DNA of 63,493 nt from Novosphingobium sp. SCN 66-18 (GCA_001725355.1 MEGD01000034.1:1-63493), one strand, 5' to 3'. Counted from the first letter of the stretch, positions 42,903 to 51,655 are shown. Notes: a model not told the origin generated them from the letters alone. Numbers and translations are program-made.

Positions 42903-45164
42903 ATGACATCGGATTTCAGGCGCGCGCTGTTGTGCGCATCCACGGGGGCGGGCATCGCATTCACACCGTCCGCCACCCTGGCGCAGGAGGCAGCCGGTGG
43001 GCAGGCCGACACGAACGAAACCGGCGCATCACAAACCGCCGACGGCGGCGCGTTCGGCGACATTATCGTCACCGCGCGCCGGCGCGCGGAATCGCTGCAA
43101 AGCACGCCCGTGACCGTGACAGCCTTCACCGGCAAGCAGTTGTCCGAAAAGGGCATCACCAATTTCGACCGGCTGGCCCAGGCAACCCCGGGCGTCAATT
43201 TCGACGCCAACCCCAGGGCAGCGCCAAGGCCATTCTTCCGCGGCATCGGCAGCAGCAACCAGGGCGCGGGCGGCGATCCGTCGTCGGTGGCCTTTCTGGA
43301 TGGCATCTATCTCGCCCGCGGCGCCATGCTGGGCATCGATTTCTACGACATGGAGCGCGTCGAAGTGCTCAAGGGGCCGCAGGGCACGCTCTGGGGCAAG
43401 AACGTCGTCGGCGGCGCGATCAACTTCATCACCACCAAGCCGGTGCACGAAGCGGAAGGAAGCGCCGAACTGACCTTCGGCGAATACGGGCAGCGCAACG
43501 GCAACCTCATGCTGAACCTGCCCGTGACCGACACGATCGCGACCCGGTTCGTGCTGGGCGCGGTCACCAACGACGGCTTCCGCAAGACCGTGACCGGGCA
43601 TCCGCTGGACGACGAAAATAAGCTGAGCGCGCGCGGGCAGATCAAGGTCGATCTTTCGCCGGGCACCTACCTGCTGCTGTCGGGAGACATCGCCAACCAG
43701 GACCTTTCGGACAATTCGCGCTACAACGTGATCGTCCTGCCCTTCCGCACCTCTTCGCCGTTCGGGTACGACGACTACGACAAGCCGCGCGTCGCCAACC
43801 CCGACGTGCAGGGCTTCATCAAATCGCGGACCGGCGGTGCGCGCGCGGAACTGACCACAGACGTCCTGGGCTTCGCGAACTGGACCACCACCGTGGGCTG
43901 GCGCACCCTGAATTACAGCTTCCTCAACGATCTCGACGGGACCAATGCGGCGACCAACGCGGCCAACCGGCTCGGCACCGATGGCATCCAGCTGCTGGGC
44001 GTGGAAAAGGCCGATTCCTATTCGGTGGAATCGCGGCTCTCCTCCACCGGTTCCGGCCCGTTAAGCTGGGTCGGCGGGCTCTATTTCAATCACGACGATA
44101 TCTATCGCGCACGCGAAACGCAGCAACAGCTCGTCCCGACCACGGTCAACCGCTTCATCGGCCGTTCCACCAACGACAGCTACGCGATCTTCGGCGAAGG
44201 GCAGTACCGCTTCGGATTCGGCCTGCGGCTCTTCGCCGGCGGCCGCTTCACCCAGGAAAAGAAGACCTACGACGCCCGTCGCATTCGCGGCACGCCGGCG
44301 GCGCCGGTCGTGAACTACGACACCGGCAGCCAGCCCGGCGTGTTCGACAAGGGCGTGTTCACCTACCGCGTCGGCGCGGACATGCGCTTCAACGACAACA
44401 TCTTCGCGTTCGGCTCGATTTCGACCGGCTTCAAGTCAGGCGCCTTCCAGGAACAGCCCAGCACGGCGGCACTCGCCCGCGTGCCGACCGCGCCCGAGCG
44501 CGTCACGAACTACGAAGTGGGCCTCAAGACGGACTGGTGGGACCGCAGGTTGCGCTTCAACATCTCCGGTTTCATCATGGATTACAAGAACTTCCAGACC
44601 ATCAAGGTGGTCCCCGATCTCAGTGTCGGGCCGCTGGGACAGCGCGTAACCATCGATGTCGCCGATGCTAACATCAAGGGCATCGAGACCGAATTCATGG
44701 TCAAGCCGGTCGAATGGTTCGATGCGACGGTCCGCTATACCTACCTGCACCCATTCTTCACCAAGTACATCCAGACGTCGGGATTCGACGTGAACGGCAA
44801 TCCCAGCTTTACCAACGGCGCGGGCAATCGCCTGAGCCGGACGCCGGTGAACGCCGTCGTGGCCGATATCGGGCTGCAGACTCCCAAGGCCGCGTGGGGC
44901 TGGCTGCGCGCCGCCGTGACGATGGATTATCAAAGCGATATCTACGACAACAACATCAACAGCTATACCGAATACCGGCGCTCCCGCACCCTGTGGGACG
45001 CCAGCGTGACCTACCATCTCAACGATCGCTTTTCGGCCCGCGTGTGGGGCAAGAACCTGACCGACGTGGAATACCGCCTGTGGCAGACCAACGGCGGTTC
45101 CTACCAGTTCGTGCAGTACGGTCCGCCGCGCCAGTTCGGCGTCACGCTGGATGCGCGGTTCTGA
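42903..45164 (+). CDS. TonB-dependent outer-membrane receptor upstream of CitMHS carrier
   Basis: A 753-residue receptor. ATG 42903 follows GGGGGAGG and gives a signal peptide ending PSATLAQEA. The TonB box is GDIIVTARRRAESLQSTPVT, the plug includes FFRGIGSSNQGAGGDPSSVA and ERVEVLKGPQGTLWGKN, and the barrel ends RQFGVTLDARF. It is followed 103 bp later by a CitMHS-family inner-membrane carrier and the second AtuA-DUF4387 pair. Outer- and inner-membrane uptake therefore appear to be encoded together for one organic acid. Divergent from the Crp/Fnr gene. Specificity is inference. Confidence 0.92.
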   Translation: MTSDFRRALLCASTGAGIAFTPSATLAQEAAGGQADTNETGASQTADGGAFGDIIVTARRRAESLQSTPVTVTAFTGKQLSEKGITNFDRLAQATPGVNFDANPRAAPRPFFRGIGSSNQGAGGDPSSVAFLDGIYLARGAMLGIDFYDMERVEVLKGPQGTLWGKNVVGGAINFITTKPVHEAEGSAELTFGEYGQRNGNLMLNLPVTDTIATRFVLGAVTNDGFRKTVTGHPLDDENKLSARGQIKVDLSPGTYLLLSGDIANQDLSDNSRYNVIVLPFRTSSPFGYDDYDKPRVANPDVQGFIKSRTGGARAELTTDVLGFANWTTTVGWRTLNYSFLNDLDGTNAATNAANRLGTDGIQLLGVEKADSYSVESRLSSTGSGPLSWVGGLYFNHDDIYRARETQQQLVPTTVNRFIGRSTNDSYAIFGEGQYRFGFGLRLFAGGRFTQEKKTYDARRIRGTPAAPVVNYDTGSQPGVFDKGVFTYRVGADMRFNDNIFAFGSISTGFKSGAFQEQPSTAALARVPTAPERVTNYEVGLKTDWWDRRLRFNISGFIMDYKNFQTIKVVPDLSVGPLGQRVTIDVADANIKGIETEFMVKPVEWFDATVRYTYLHPFFTKYIQTSGFDVNGNPSFTNGAGNRLSRTPVNAVVADIGLQTPKAAWGWLRAAVTMDYQSDIYDNNINSYTEYRRSRTLWDASVTYHLNDRFSARVWGKNLTDVEYRLWQTNGGSYQFVQYGPPRQFGVTLDARF

Positions 45165-45208
45165 CGGTGTCGCGCTTCGGGCACACCTCTCCACCCGAGG
45201 CGGCCCGG

Positions 45209-45233
45209 CCGCCGCTGCGCCATGGCGCGGCGG
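45209..45233. terminator. GC-rich hairpin after TonB receptor
   Basis: CCGCCGC (45209-45215) pairs with GCGGCGG (45227-45233), and the 12-bp palindrome GCGCCATGGCGC lies between the arms. The structure is 45 bp after the receptor stop and 34 bp before the CitMHS GTG start. No T-run follows, so it may attenuate rather than fully terminate. Confidence 0.4.
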
Positions 45234-45267
45234 CGGCATCCGGGCGGATGGTTGAAGGAAACGGCGC

Positions 45268-46557
45268 GTGCTGATGTTTCTGGGTTACGCCATGGTTGCG
45301 ACGTTCATGGTCCTGATCATGACGCGGCGGCTGTCCGCGATGGTCGCACTGATCCTGATACCGATCCTGTTCGGCGTGCTTGCCGGCCACGGCGCAGACC
45401 TTGGCGACATGGCGGTCGAGGGCATCGGCAAGCTGGCGCCCACCGCCACGCTGCTGTTGTTCGCGGTGCTTTATTTCGCGCTGATGATCGATGCCGGCCT
45501 GTTCGATCCGCTGGTCAACCGGGTTCTCCGCTTCGCCGGCGACGATCCGGTGCGTGTGGCCATGGGCACGGCGGTGGTCGCGCTGACGGTTTCGCTCGAT
45601 GGTGACGGGGCGACCACGGCCCTCATCACGATCACGGCCTTTCTCCCCGTCTATCGCCGCCTCGGCATGAACCCGCTCGTGCTCGCGGTCATTCTCGGCT
45701 CTTCGAATACCGTGATGAACCTTGCACCGTGGGGCGGCCCGGCCGGACGGGCCGCCGCCGCGCTGCACATCGACCCGGCCGACATCTTCATCCCGCTTCT
45801 CCCCACCATCGCCGCCGGCATCTTGGGCACGCTGGCCATCGCCTGGCACCTTGGCCGCCGCGAGCGCGCGCGCATCGCCGCCGGGTTGGAACGCATCGAA
45901 GCCGGCGAATCCATCCTCTCCTTCGACCGGGACATGACCCTCGCCCGGCCACGCCTAATCGGGCTCAATCTCGTGCTGACGCTGGCGGTGCTCGGCGTGG
46001 CGATCGTGCGGCTCCTGCCCCTGCCGGTAGCCTTCATGATCGGCTTCGCGATCGCGTTGCTGATCAATTACCCCTCGCCACGCCTGCAGGGCGAGCGGCT
46101 CAAGGCGCACGCCACGAACGCCTTGCCGATCGTGGTCCTGATCCTGGCCGCCGGGTCGTTTACCGGAATCATGGCCGGCACCGGCATGATCGACGCCATG
46201 GCCAAGGGCGCGATGACCGCGGTGCCGCCTGCGATGGGCCCGCAACTCGGCGTGGTCACCGCGTTCCTCGGCATCCCGCTGTCGTTCGTACTGTCGAACG
46301 ACGCCTACTATTTCGGCGTGATCCCGATCATCGCCCAGACCGCCGCGCACTATGGCGTGGAGCCCGCAGTGACCGCCCGCGCCTCGCTGCTCAGCCTGCC
46401 GACGCACGGCCTCAGCCCGCTGATCGCGGCGATCTACCTGATTGCCGGCCTGCTGGGGTGCGATGTCGGCGCGATGCAACGCTTCGGCCTCAAGTGGGCC
46501 CTGCTGCTGACCCTGATCCTGATCGCCGCCGCGACGCTTACCGGCGCGATCCTGTGA
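45268..46557 (+). CDS. CitMHS-family citrate/tricarboxylate carrier
   Basis: A 429-residue inner-membrane carrier with about eleven to twelve hydrophobic segments. LAPTATLLLFAVLYFALMID, TVSLDGDGATTALITITAF, LGSSNTVMNLAPWGGPAGRA and FVLSNDAYYFGVIPI are blocks typical of the CitMHS family, whose characterised members import citrate complexed with divalent metal together with protons. The GTG at 45268 is chosen because AAGGAA lies 7 bp upstream; ATG 45274 is possible. It precedes the second AtuA gene by 37 bp on the same strand, so a citrate-like acid is the probable substrate of that pair. The particular acid is not evident. Confidence 0.86.
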   Translation: MLMFLGYAMVATFMVLIMTRRLSAMVALILIPILFGVLAGHGADLGDMAVEGIGKLAPTATLLLFAVLYFALMIDAGLFDPLVNRVLRFAGDDPVRVAMGTAVVALTVSLDGDGATTALITITAFLPVYRRLGMNPLVLAVILGSSNTVMNLAPWGGPAGRAAAALHIDPADIFIPLLPTIAAGILGTLAIAWHLGRRERARIAAGLERIEAGESILSFDRDMTLARPRLIGLNLVLTLAVLGVAIVRLLPLPVAFMIGFAIALLINYPSPRLQGERLKAHATNALPIVVLILAAGSFTGIMAGTGMIDAMAKGAMTAVPPAMGPQLGVVTAFLGIPLSFVLSNDAYYFGVIPIIAQTAAHYGVEPAVTARASLLSLPTHGLSPLIAAIYLIAGLLGCDVGAMQRFGLKWALLLTLILIAAATLTGAIL

Positions 46558-46594
46558 CCTTTTCCGAACACACCGCTGACGATGGAAGCATGAC

Positions 46595-47998
46595 ATGACA
46601 GAACACACCGACAATCCGTCAAAGCCCATATCGGTCCTCGTCCCGGCCGGGTCGCTCGGCGCCGGCGTGCGCGAGGACGAGGTTGCCTATGGCATCGCCA
46701 AGGGCGCGCAGGTGATCGCATCGGACGCCGGCTCGACCGACAGCGGCGCGGCCTATCTCGCGCTCGGCATTTCCAAGAACAACCGCCAATCGGTGAAGCG
46801 TGACCTGACGATCATGATGAAGCAGGCCTGGGCCACGCGCATCCCCATCGTCATCGGCACCAGCGGCCAGGCCGGCGGCGACAAGAACCTCGACTGGACC
46901 CGCGACATCGCGGTGGAAATCGCGCGCGAACTGGGCATCACGCCCAGGATCGCGCTGCTGCGTTCGGAACTGGACAAGGCGACGGTGAAGGCCAGGAATG
47001 CGTCGGGCCGGATTCGTCCGCTGGCTCCGCTCGGCGCGCTCGACGATGCCACGATCGATGCCTGCGAGCATATCGTCGCCGCCCTGGGGCCGGAGCCATA
47101 CATCGCCGCGCTGGAAGCCGGCGCGGACATCATCCTGGGCGGCCGCACCACCGATACCGCCGTGATCGCCAGCTATGCGCTGTGGAAGGGCGCACCGGCA
47201 GGCCCGAGCTGGCACGCCGGCAAGATCGCCGAATGCGGCGCGCAATGCACGGAAAAGGTGGAAGAAGGCGCCGGCGTGCTGCTGCGGATCGACCGGGACA
47301 GCTTCGAGGTCGAACCGCTCAGCACGGCCAACCGTTGCACGCCGCACAGCGTCTCGGCGCACATGCTTTACGAGAACAGCGATCCGTTCCGCCTTGTCGA
47401 GCCCGGCGGCGTTCTGGACGTCACCACATCGCACTATGCCCAGATCGATCCGCGCACGGTGAAGGTGACCGGATCGGTGTGGGAGCCGAAGCCCTATACG
47501 CTGAAGCTGGAAGGCGCCTCCAGCGGCCGCTTCCAGACGATCATGCTCGTCGGCATCCAGGACCCCGTGGTCCTCAACAATCTGGACGCGTTTCACGACC
47601 GGATGCTGGGCGTGCTCTATGATCGCGTCCACAAGGCCGTGGGCGAAGCGGCCGGCAACTTCCATCTTTCGCTGCGCCTCTACGGCTGGAACGCGGTTTC
47701 CGGCGACAAGGTGCCCGCCGGCACGCCGGCCCCGCGCGAGGTTGGCGTGCTGTTCGTCGCCACGGCCGATACGCAGGAAATGGCCACGCAGATCGCCAAG
47801 GCGTGCAACCCCTATTTCTTCCACATGTACATGCCCGAGCACGAGGAAATGCCCAGCTACGGCTTCGCCTTCACCCCGGCTGACATAGAGCGCGGCCCGG
47901 TTTACGAATTCCGCCTCAACCACGTTGTCGAATGCGACGATCCGATGGAACTCGTCCGCACCGAATGGATCGACCTGGCGCTTGAGGAGGTCGCGTGA
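46595..47998 (+). CDS. AtuA/DUF1446 family protein, copy 2
   Basis: A 467-residue paralogue of the gene at 28101, with the same family blocks: GSLGAGVREDEVAYGIAKGA, ASDAGSTDSGAAYLALG, GTSGQAGGDKNLDWTRDIA, LGGRTTDTAVIASYAL and SAHMLYENSDPFRLVEPGG. Differences cluster in the substrate-facing-looking middle part (for example AECGAQCTEKVEEGAG in place of GECGGQSTIKTVDAAG). This suggests related but distinct substrates. It lies directly after the CitMHS carrier and overlaps the DUF4387 gene start. The catalytic reaction of the family is unestablished; a role in degradation of a citrate-like acid is inferred. Confidence 0.87.
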   Translation: MTEHTDNPSKPISVLVPAGSLGAGVREDEVAYGIAKGAQVIASDAGSTDSGAAYLALGISKNNRQSVKRDLTIMMKQAWATRIPIVIGTSGQAGGDKNLDWTRDIAVEIARELGITPRIALLRSELDKATVKARNASGRIRPLAPLGALDDATIDACEHIVAALGPEPYIAALEAGADIILGGRTTDTAVIASYALWKGAPAGPSWHAGKIAECGAQCTEKVEEGAGVLLRIDRDSFEVEPLSTANRCTPHSVSAHMLYENSDPFRLVEPGGVLDVTTSHYAQIDPRTVKVTGSVWEPKPYTLKLEGASSGRFQTIMLVGIQDPVVLNNLDAFHDRMLGVLYDRVHKAVGEAAGNFHLSLRLYGWNAVSGDKVPAGTPAPREVGVLFVATADTQEMATQIAKACNPYFFHMYMPEHEEMPSYGFAFTPADIERGPVYEFRLNHVVECDDPMELVRTEWIDLALEEVA

Positions 47999-48306
47999 TG
48001 GTTACGGTCAACGAGGTCTGCCGCCTGGTCCGCTCCAAGAACGCCGGCCCCTACTGGGTGACGGTCGATTTCTTCTTCAAGGACGCCGAAAGCTATGCCC
48101 GGCACGCGCACAGCCCGGCGCTCGGAGGCGACACCTTCGCCCGGCTGTTCGGCGCCGATCCCGCACTGGTGAAACACTTCCCGGTCGACGGCCTGCACGT
48201 GCTCAAGGTGTCCTATCCCCGCACCTCTCCGCAGGGCGGTGAAGTGGAGCGCGACATGCACTGCGGGCAGCAATATGTCCGCCTGCTCGACATTGAGCTG
48301 GACTAG
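47998..48306 (+). CDS. DUF4387 protein, copy 2 (AtuA partner)
   Basis: A 102-residue DUF4387 protein with VNEVCRLVRSKNAGPYWVTV, LGGDTFARLFGADPALVKHF and the terminal RDMHCGQQYVRLLDIELD. ATG 47998 overlaps the AtuA stop by one base (TGATG) with GAGGAGG upstream; a GTG at 47995 is an alternative. It is a clear paralogue of the protein at 29492, and the conserved coupling of both pairs supports an obligate two-subunit complex. The gene ends 48 bp from a convergent regulator gene with a GC-rich hairpin between them. Confidence 0.87.
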   Translation: MVTVNEVCRLVRSKNAGPYWVTVDFFFKDAESYARHAHSPALGGDTFARLFGADPALVKHFPVDGLHVLKVSYPRTSPQGGEVERDMHCGQQYVRLLDIELD

Positions 48307-48321
48307 AGCGCAAGCCGGGGC

Positions 48322-48341
48322 GGAGCCGCCTGAACGGCTCC
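48322..48341. terminator. Bidirectional hairpin between convergent genes
   Basis: GGAGCCG (48322-48328) and CGGCTCC (48335-48341) pair perfectly around the loop CCTGAA, with further GC pairing outward. It sits between the DUF4387 stop and the convergent HTH/citrate-synthase-like gene stop, a usual place for a shared terminator. There is no T-run. Confidence 0.5.
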
Positions 48342-48354
48342 CCCCGCCCGGCCG

Positions 48355-49581
48355 TCACGCTATGGCTGGTAGCGGCCCCTTGTAGACCAGTTCGCGCCGG
48401 CCGGCTTCGCCAAGCTGGTACTGTTCGGAAGCGTGCGCGATCCAGCCGATCGCGCGGCCGATGAGAAATGGCGACTGGGTGGCGCTCGGTCCGTGCAGCG
48501 CCGCATCTCCGGCCAGGCCGATCCGTGCCGTGACGAACGCGGACAGCAGCGAAAAGGCGGGCTTCCTGTCCAGCACGTCCTCGGCATAGCGCAGGGCGTG
48601 GCGAAACCGGGCATAGGCGGGGTCATCCCCCAGCGCCGCGTCGCAATAGTCCACCAGCGCGCACGCCCGGGGATCGCCGCCCGCATAGAGCCGGCTTTCG
48701 AAGCCCGGCAGCGGTTCGTGCTCGCGCATCCTCCGGGCGATCGGCTCTTCCGGATCCGTCGCCTCGATCGTCTCCGCCACGAACTGCCGCGCGGCGAGAC
48801 TGTGCCCGAACTTGCTGCTGCGGCCGGCGTGAATCATCAATCCGGCGGCGACCGACCGCCAGGGCGTAACCCCCGTGCTCGCCAACGCGCGAACGGCATA
48901 GGTCCCCTCCTCGAAACCGTGGTCCGCCCCCAGGATAAGCAACCGCCGCACCAGATCGGTGACGGCCGGCTCCAGCCGTAACGCCGCGCCGAACTGCTCG
49001 TGGATCGGCTGGACCGAGGGTTCGGACCGGCGCAGAAAGATCGCGGTCAGCCAGCGGATGATGTCGGCCCCTGACCGCGCCATGCCGATTGGCGTCAGAT
49101 CGTGCGCATGGGCGTTGGCGTGTTCCAGAAAGGGCAGATGTGCCACCGCGCGGTCGACCGCCGCCTCGCCCGCCAGCAAGGCGTCCAGTTCCGCGAAATG
49201 CGCGGGACGGCGCGGCGCACGGGCGGTAAAGGCCTTTTCCTCCTCCACGTCCCACAAAAGCGCCGCCACCGCCTCGATCGAGGATGTTTCCGCCAGCTCG
49301 GCAGCGCTGCGCCCACGATAATAGGGGCCATGCTCGGTCAACAGGGTGAGGCGGCTTTCGCGCTGCAATTCGCCGGGCGCGAACGTCGGTTGCCGGCCCT
49401 TGCGCCGCAGTCTTTCCACATCGTCACGCCAGTAGCGACGGGAACGTGAACCCGGAACCGGCTGTGAGCGCAGCCCCTTCCGGCTGACATAGGCGTAGAG
49501 CGTGGTGACGCTGACGCCCAGCAGCGCGGCCGCTTCTTCAGCGGAGATATATTCGTCATCCATTGGATGACGGGATTTCAT
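48355..49581 (-). CDS. Helix-turn-helix protein fused to a catalytically altered citrate-synthase domain (probable sensor regulator)
   Basis: A 408-residue two-domain protein. Residues about 10-60 (YISAEEAAALLGVSVTTLYA then SRRYWRDDVERL) form a MerR/excisionase-type helix-turn-helix. Residues about 75-408 follow the citrate synthase fold: ADHGFEEGTYAVRALAST (first active-site His region), GFESRLYAGGDPRA, and the GWIAHASEQYQL end. The canonical GFGHxxY His is replaced by Ser296 and the catalytic Asp of the NVDF motif by Ala342. It is thus unlikely to be a normal synthase and more likely a DNA-binding protein sensing a citrate- or acyl-CoA-like ligand. An inverted repeat abuts its start (49582-49615). 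Convergent with the AtuA copy 2 operon. Confidence 0.8.
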   Translation of the reverse strand: MKSRHPMDDEYISAEEAAALLGVSVTTLYAYVSRKGLRSQPVPGSRSRRYWRDDVERLRRKGRQPTFAPGELQRESRLTLLTEHGPYYRGRSAAELAETSSIEAVAALLWDVEEEKAFTARAPRRPAHFAELDALLAGEAAVDRAVAHLPFLEHANAHAHDLTPIGMARSGADIIRWLTAIFLRRSEPSVQPIHEQFGAALRLEPAVTDLVRRLLILGADHGFEEGTYAVRALASTGVTPWRSVAAGLMIHAGRSSKFGHSLAARQFVAETIEATDPEEPIARRMREHEPLPGFESRLYAGGDPRACALVDYCDAALGDDPAYARFRHALRYAEDVLDRKPAFSLLSAFVTARIGLAGDAALHGPSATQSPFLIGRAIGWIAHASEQYQLGEAGRRELVYKGPLPAIA

Positions 49582-49615
49582 ATGGATGAATCAACGTCAA
49601 GATTGATTTATCCAT
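49582..49615. promoter_or_regulatory. 13-bp inverted repeat at the start of the HTH/citrate-synthase-like gene
   Basis: ATGGATGAATCAA (49582-49594) and TTGATTTATCCAT (49603-49615) pair at 12 of 13 positions with an 8-bp centre. It lies in the 52-bp gap between the MFS stop (49634) and the regulator start (49581), touching the start codon. No Shine-Dalgarno sequence is visible there. An autoregulatory operator is the likely role; a leaderless start is possible. Confidence 0.6.
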
Positions 49616-49633
49616 GTTACAGGTGCGCCGCGC

Positions 49634-50959
49634 TTAAGCCACCGGATCGTTGGCGTCGATCGCCGCTCGCAGAGCGGGCAGGCACACGCGCAGGGCAATG
49701 ATCGCGAGCGGGATGGCCGTGCCCAGCAGGATGCTCAACGCCCAGCCGAGCCGCGCTTCGTCATGGAACACATAGTCGGTGATCGCGCCTACCAGCGGTG
49801 GCCCGAGGCCGCCCAGCAAGGCAAGCGGTATCGAGAACAGGGCAAAGACCCGGCCGCGCAACCCTGGCGGCGCGATCATCTGGATCGCCACCGAGGCGTA
49901 GGCCAGGCAGGGAATGGTGATAACGCCGGCCACCGCATAGCAAAGCACGAACGCCACGCGGCCTTGCACCAGAAAGGCCGCCACCGTGATCGGGCAGGTC
50001 GCGATCAGCAGCCAGGTGTAGAAGCGGATGTGAATGTCGCGGATGCCACGCGCGAACAGACGGTCCATGATCATGCCCTTGACCACCAGCGAGGCCGCCC
50101 CGATGGTGCTGATCAGTCCCAGCACCGGGCCATAGCTGACCGGCTCCCAATGAAACTGGCGCTGGAGATACGACGGAACCCAGGAAATCAGGCTTTGGCC
50201 GCAAATGAGCAGCAGGCCGAACCCCGCCAGCATGGGGATCATCAACCGGCGTTGCGCGACAAGGAAGCGCACCACGCTGTCGCCGCCGCTCCCCGCGCGC
50301 CCGGCCGCCGCGCCGGGATGCCCCGGTTCCCGGAAGGTCAGGCACAGGACGCCGATGAACAGCGATGGGATGGCGGTGATCGCGAAGGCAAGGCGCCACG
50401 GCTCGACAGCGTGCAGGGCCGGCAGTTCGCGCGTGGCATAGGCCGCTCCGCCCACAATGACCCCGCCCAGCGCGAAGGCGAAGGCCGTGCCCATCTTGGG
50501 TCCCATCGAAAAGACCGATATCGCCGTGGTCAGGCGTTCGCGCGGGAACTTCTGGGCGATGAGCGAAAGGGCCGCCGGAGACAGCGAGGATTCGCCGATA
50601 CCCACGCAGATCCGTAGTGCCAGCATCGCCACGAACGAGCCGGCAAGGCCGGACGCCGCGGTCGCCGCCGCGAACAGGATGGTGCCGCCTAGAATGACCA
50701 TCCGGCGCGAATAGTGATCCGCGAGCCATCCAAGCGGCACCCCCGCCACGGCATAGGACACGGCGAAGGCCGGACCAAGGATCATGCCGATCTGGAAGTC
50801 GCTGAGCAGCAGGCTCGCCTTCATGTCGGGCACGACCATGGTGACGATGAAGCGGTTGAGATAACTCGCCACGTAAAGCGACGAGACGACCGCCAGCGTC
50901 CACCAGGCATCGAAGCCGGCGCGCGCGGGGGCCGCCGCCGTGCGCCGATCACGCTCCAT
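49634..50959 (-). CDS. MFS transporter (spinster-like)
   Basis: A 441-residue carrier with about twelve membrane segments. SLYVASYLNRFIVTMVVPDM in the first segment and the ADHYSRRMVILGG loop (motif A) are typical, as is LRICVGIGESSLSPAALSLI in the fourth to fifth segments. It is upstream of the HTH/citrate-synthase-like regulator on the same strand (52 bp apart), so the two may be cotranscribed or share a ligand. The start at 50959 has no strong Shine-Dalgarno sequence. The 223 bp upstream (50960-51182) contain no recognisable gene and probably hold its promoter. Confidence 0.86.
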   Translation of the reverse strand: MERDRRTAAAPARAGFDAWWTLAVVSSLYVASYLNRFIVTMVVPDMKASLLLSDFQIGMILGPAFAVSYAVAGVPLGWLADHYSRRMVILGGTILFAAATAASGLAGSFVAMLALRICVGIGESSLSPAALSLIAQKFPRERLTTAISVFSMGPKMGTAFAFALGGVIVGGAAYATRELPALHAVEPWRLAFAITAIPSLFIGVLCLTFREPGHPGAAAGRAGSGGDSVVRFLVAQRRLMIPMLAGFGLLLICGQSLISWVPSYLQRQFHWEPVSYGPVLGLISTIGAASLVVKGMIMDRLFARGIRDIHIRFYTWLLIATCPITVAAFLVQGRVAFVLCYAVAGVITIPCLAYASVAIQMIAPPGLRGRVFALFSIPLALLGGLGPPLVGAITDYVFHDEARLGWALSILLGTAIPLAIIALRVCLPALRAAIDANDPVA

Positions 50960-51182
50960 ACTGGTGCCGGCGGCTGGAGATCAAAGAGACTTTACCGCAT
51001 AAACGGCGGCACTCTGCCACTTCCTGACGCGCGGCCCGTTCCGCCTCGCCCATGGACGATACCATCGCCGCCGTCGCCACTCGTTCTCTCCCGGTTCTAT
51101 CCGCCGGGTATCCTGCCGCGATCCGCGCCTGTCTATAAGGCCCGGCGCATGGAATTATGTGCGAAACGGCGAGGCGGGCATT

Positions 51183-51629
51183 TTAGCGCGCGGGCCGCGA
51201 TCTGGTGAGTACGGCATAAAGCGAGAAGCGGCCACCGCCACGCAGCACCAGCGGCAGCAGCAGCGCGGCCCAGGTCAGGTGCGTGGGCCAGGCGTCGGGA
51301 TAGACGAAGATCTCGATGACCGCCGTCATGCCCAGCAGGCTAAACGCGGCCATGCGCGTGCCGAGGCCAAGGACCAGCATGGTCGAGAACAGGTGTTCGG
51401 CGATCGTGGCCATCCATGCCGCCAGCACCGGCGGCAGCAACGGCAGCGCATATTCGATGCGGAACAGCTCGAACGTGCCGTCGGTGATCGTGAACAGGCC
51501 TTCCACTTTCGAGCGGCCCGACAGGAAGAAGACCGGCGCGATGGCGATCCGGTCGAGCAGGAGCAGCACGTCGTCGCTGCCGATCCGCGCGACCAGGCCG
51601 CCTAAGCCGGATTTGCGTTCAGGGTTCAT
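51183..51629 (-). CDS. DoxX-family membrane protein of the bufferin locus
   Basis: A 148-residue membrane protein with four hydrophobic segments, starting at ATG 51629. [20 protein letters not shown] opens the first segment; this LxRxxxxxxFxxxG/SGxxK pattern is typical of DoxX. DoxX-like genes regularly accompany bufferin operons under SigF control in alphaproteobacteria (the gig-type operons). It lies 74 bp after bufA1 on the same strand, with a strong hairpin between them. Role in the membrane unknown; redox or quinone-linked function is proposed for some family members. Confidence 0.85.
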   Translation of the reverse strand: MNPERKSGLGGLVARIGSDDVLLLLDRIAIAPVFFLSGRSKVEGLFTITDGTFELFRIEYALPLLPPVLAAWMATIAEHLFSTMLVLGLGTRMAAFSLLGMTAVIEIFVYPDAWPTHLTWAALLLPLVLRGGGRFSLYAVLTRSRPAR

Positions 51630-51655
51630 GAGCCGTCTCCCAGGCAAAAGGAAGG

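Noticed and set aside
46595-49581. Reading the citrate-synthase-like gene as an ordinary (methyl)citrate synthase
   Set aside because: The protein has an added helix-turn-helix and lacks the GFGH His and the NVDF Asp, so a housekeeping synthase role is unlikely.
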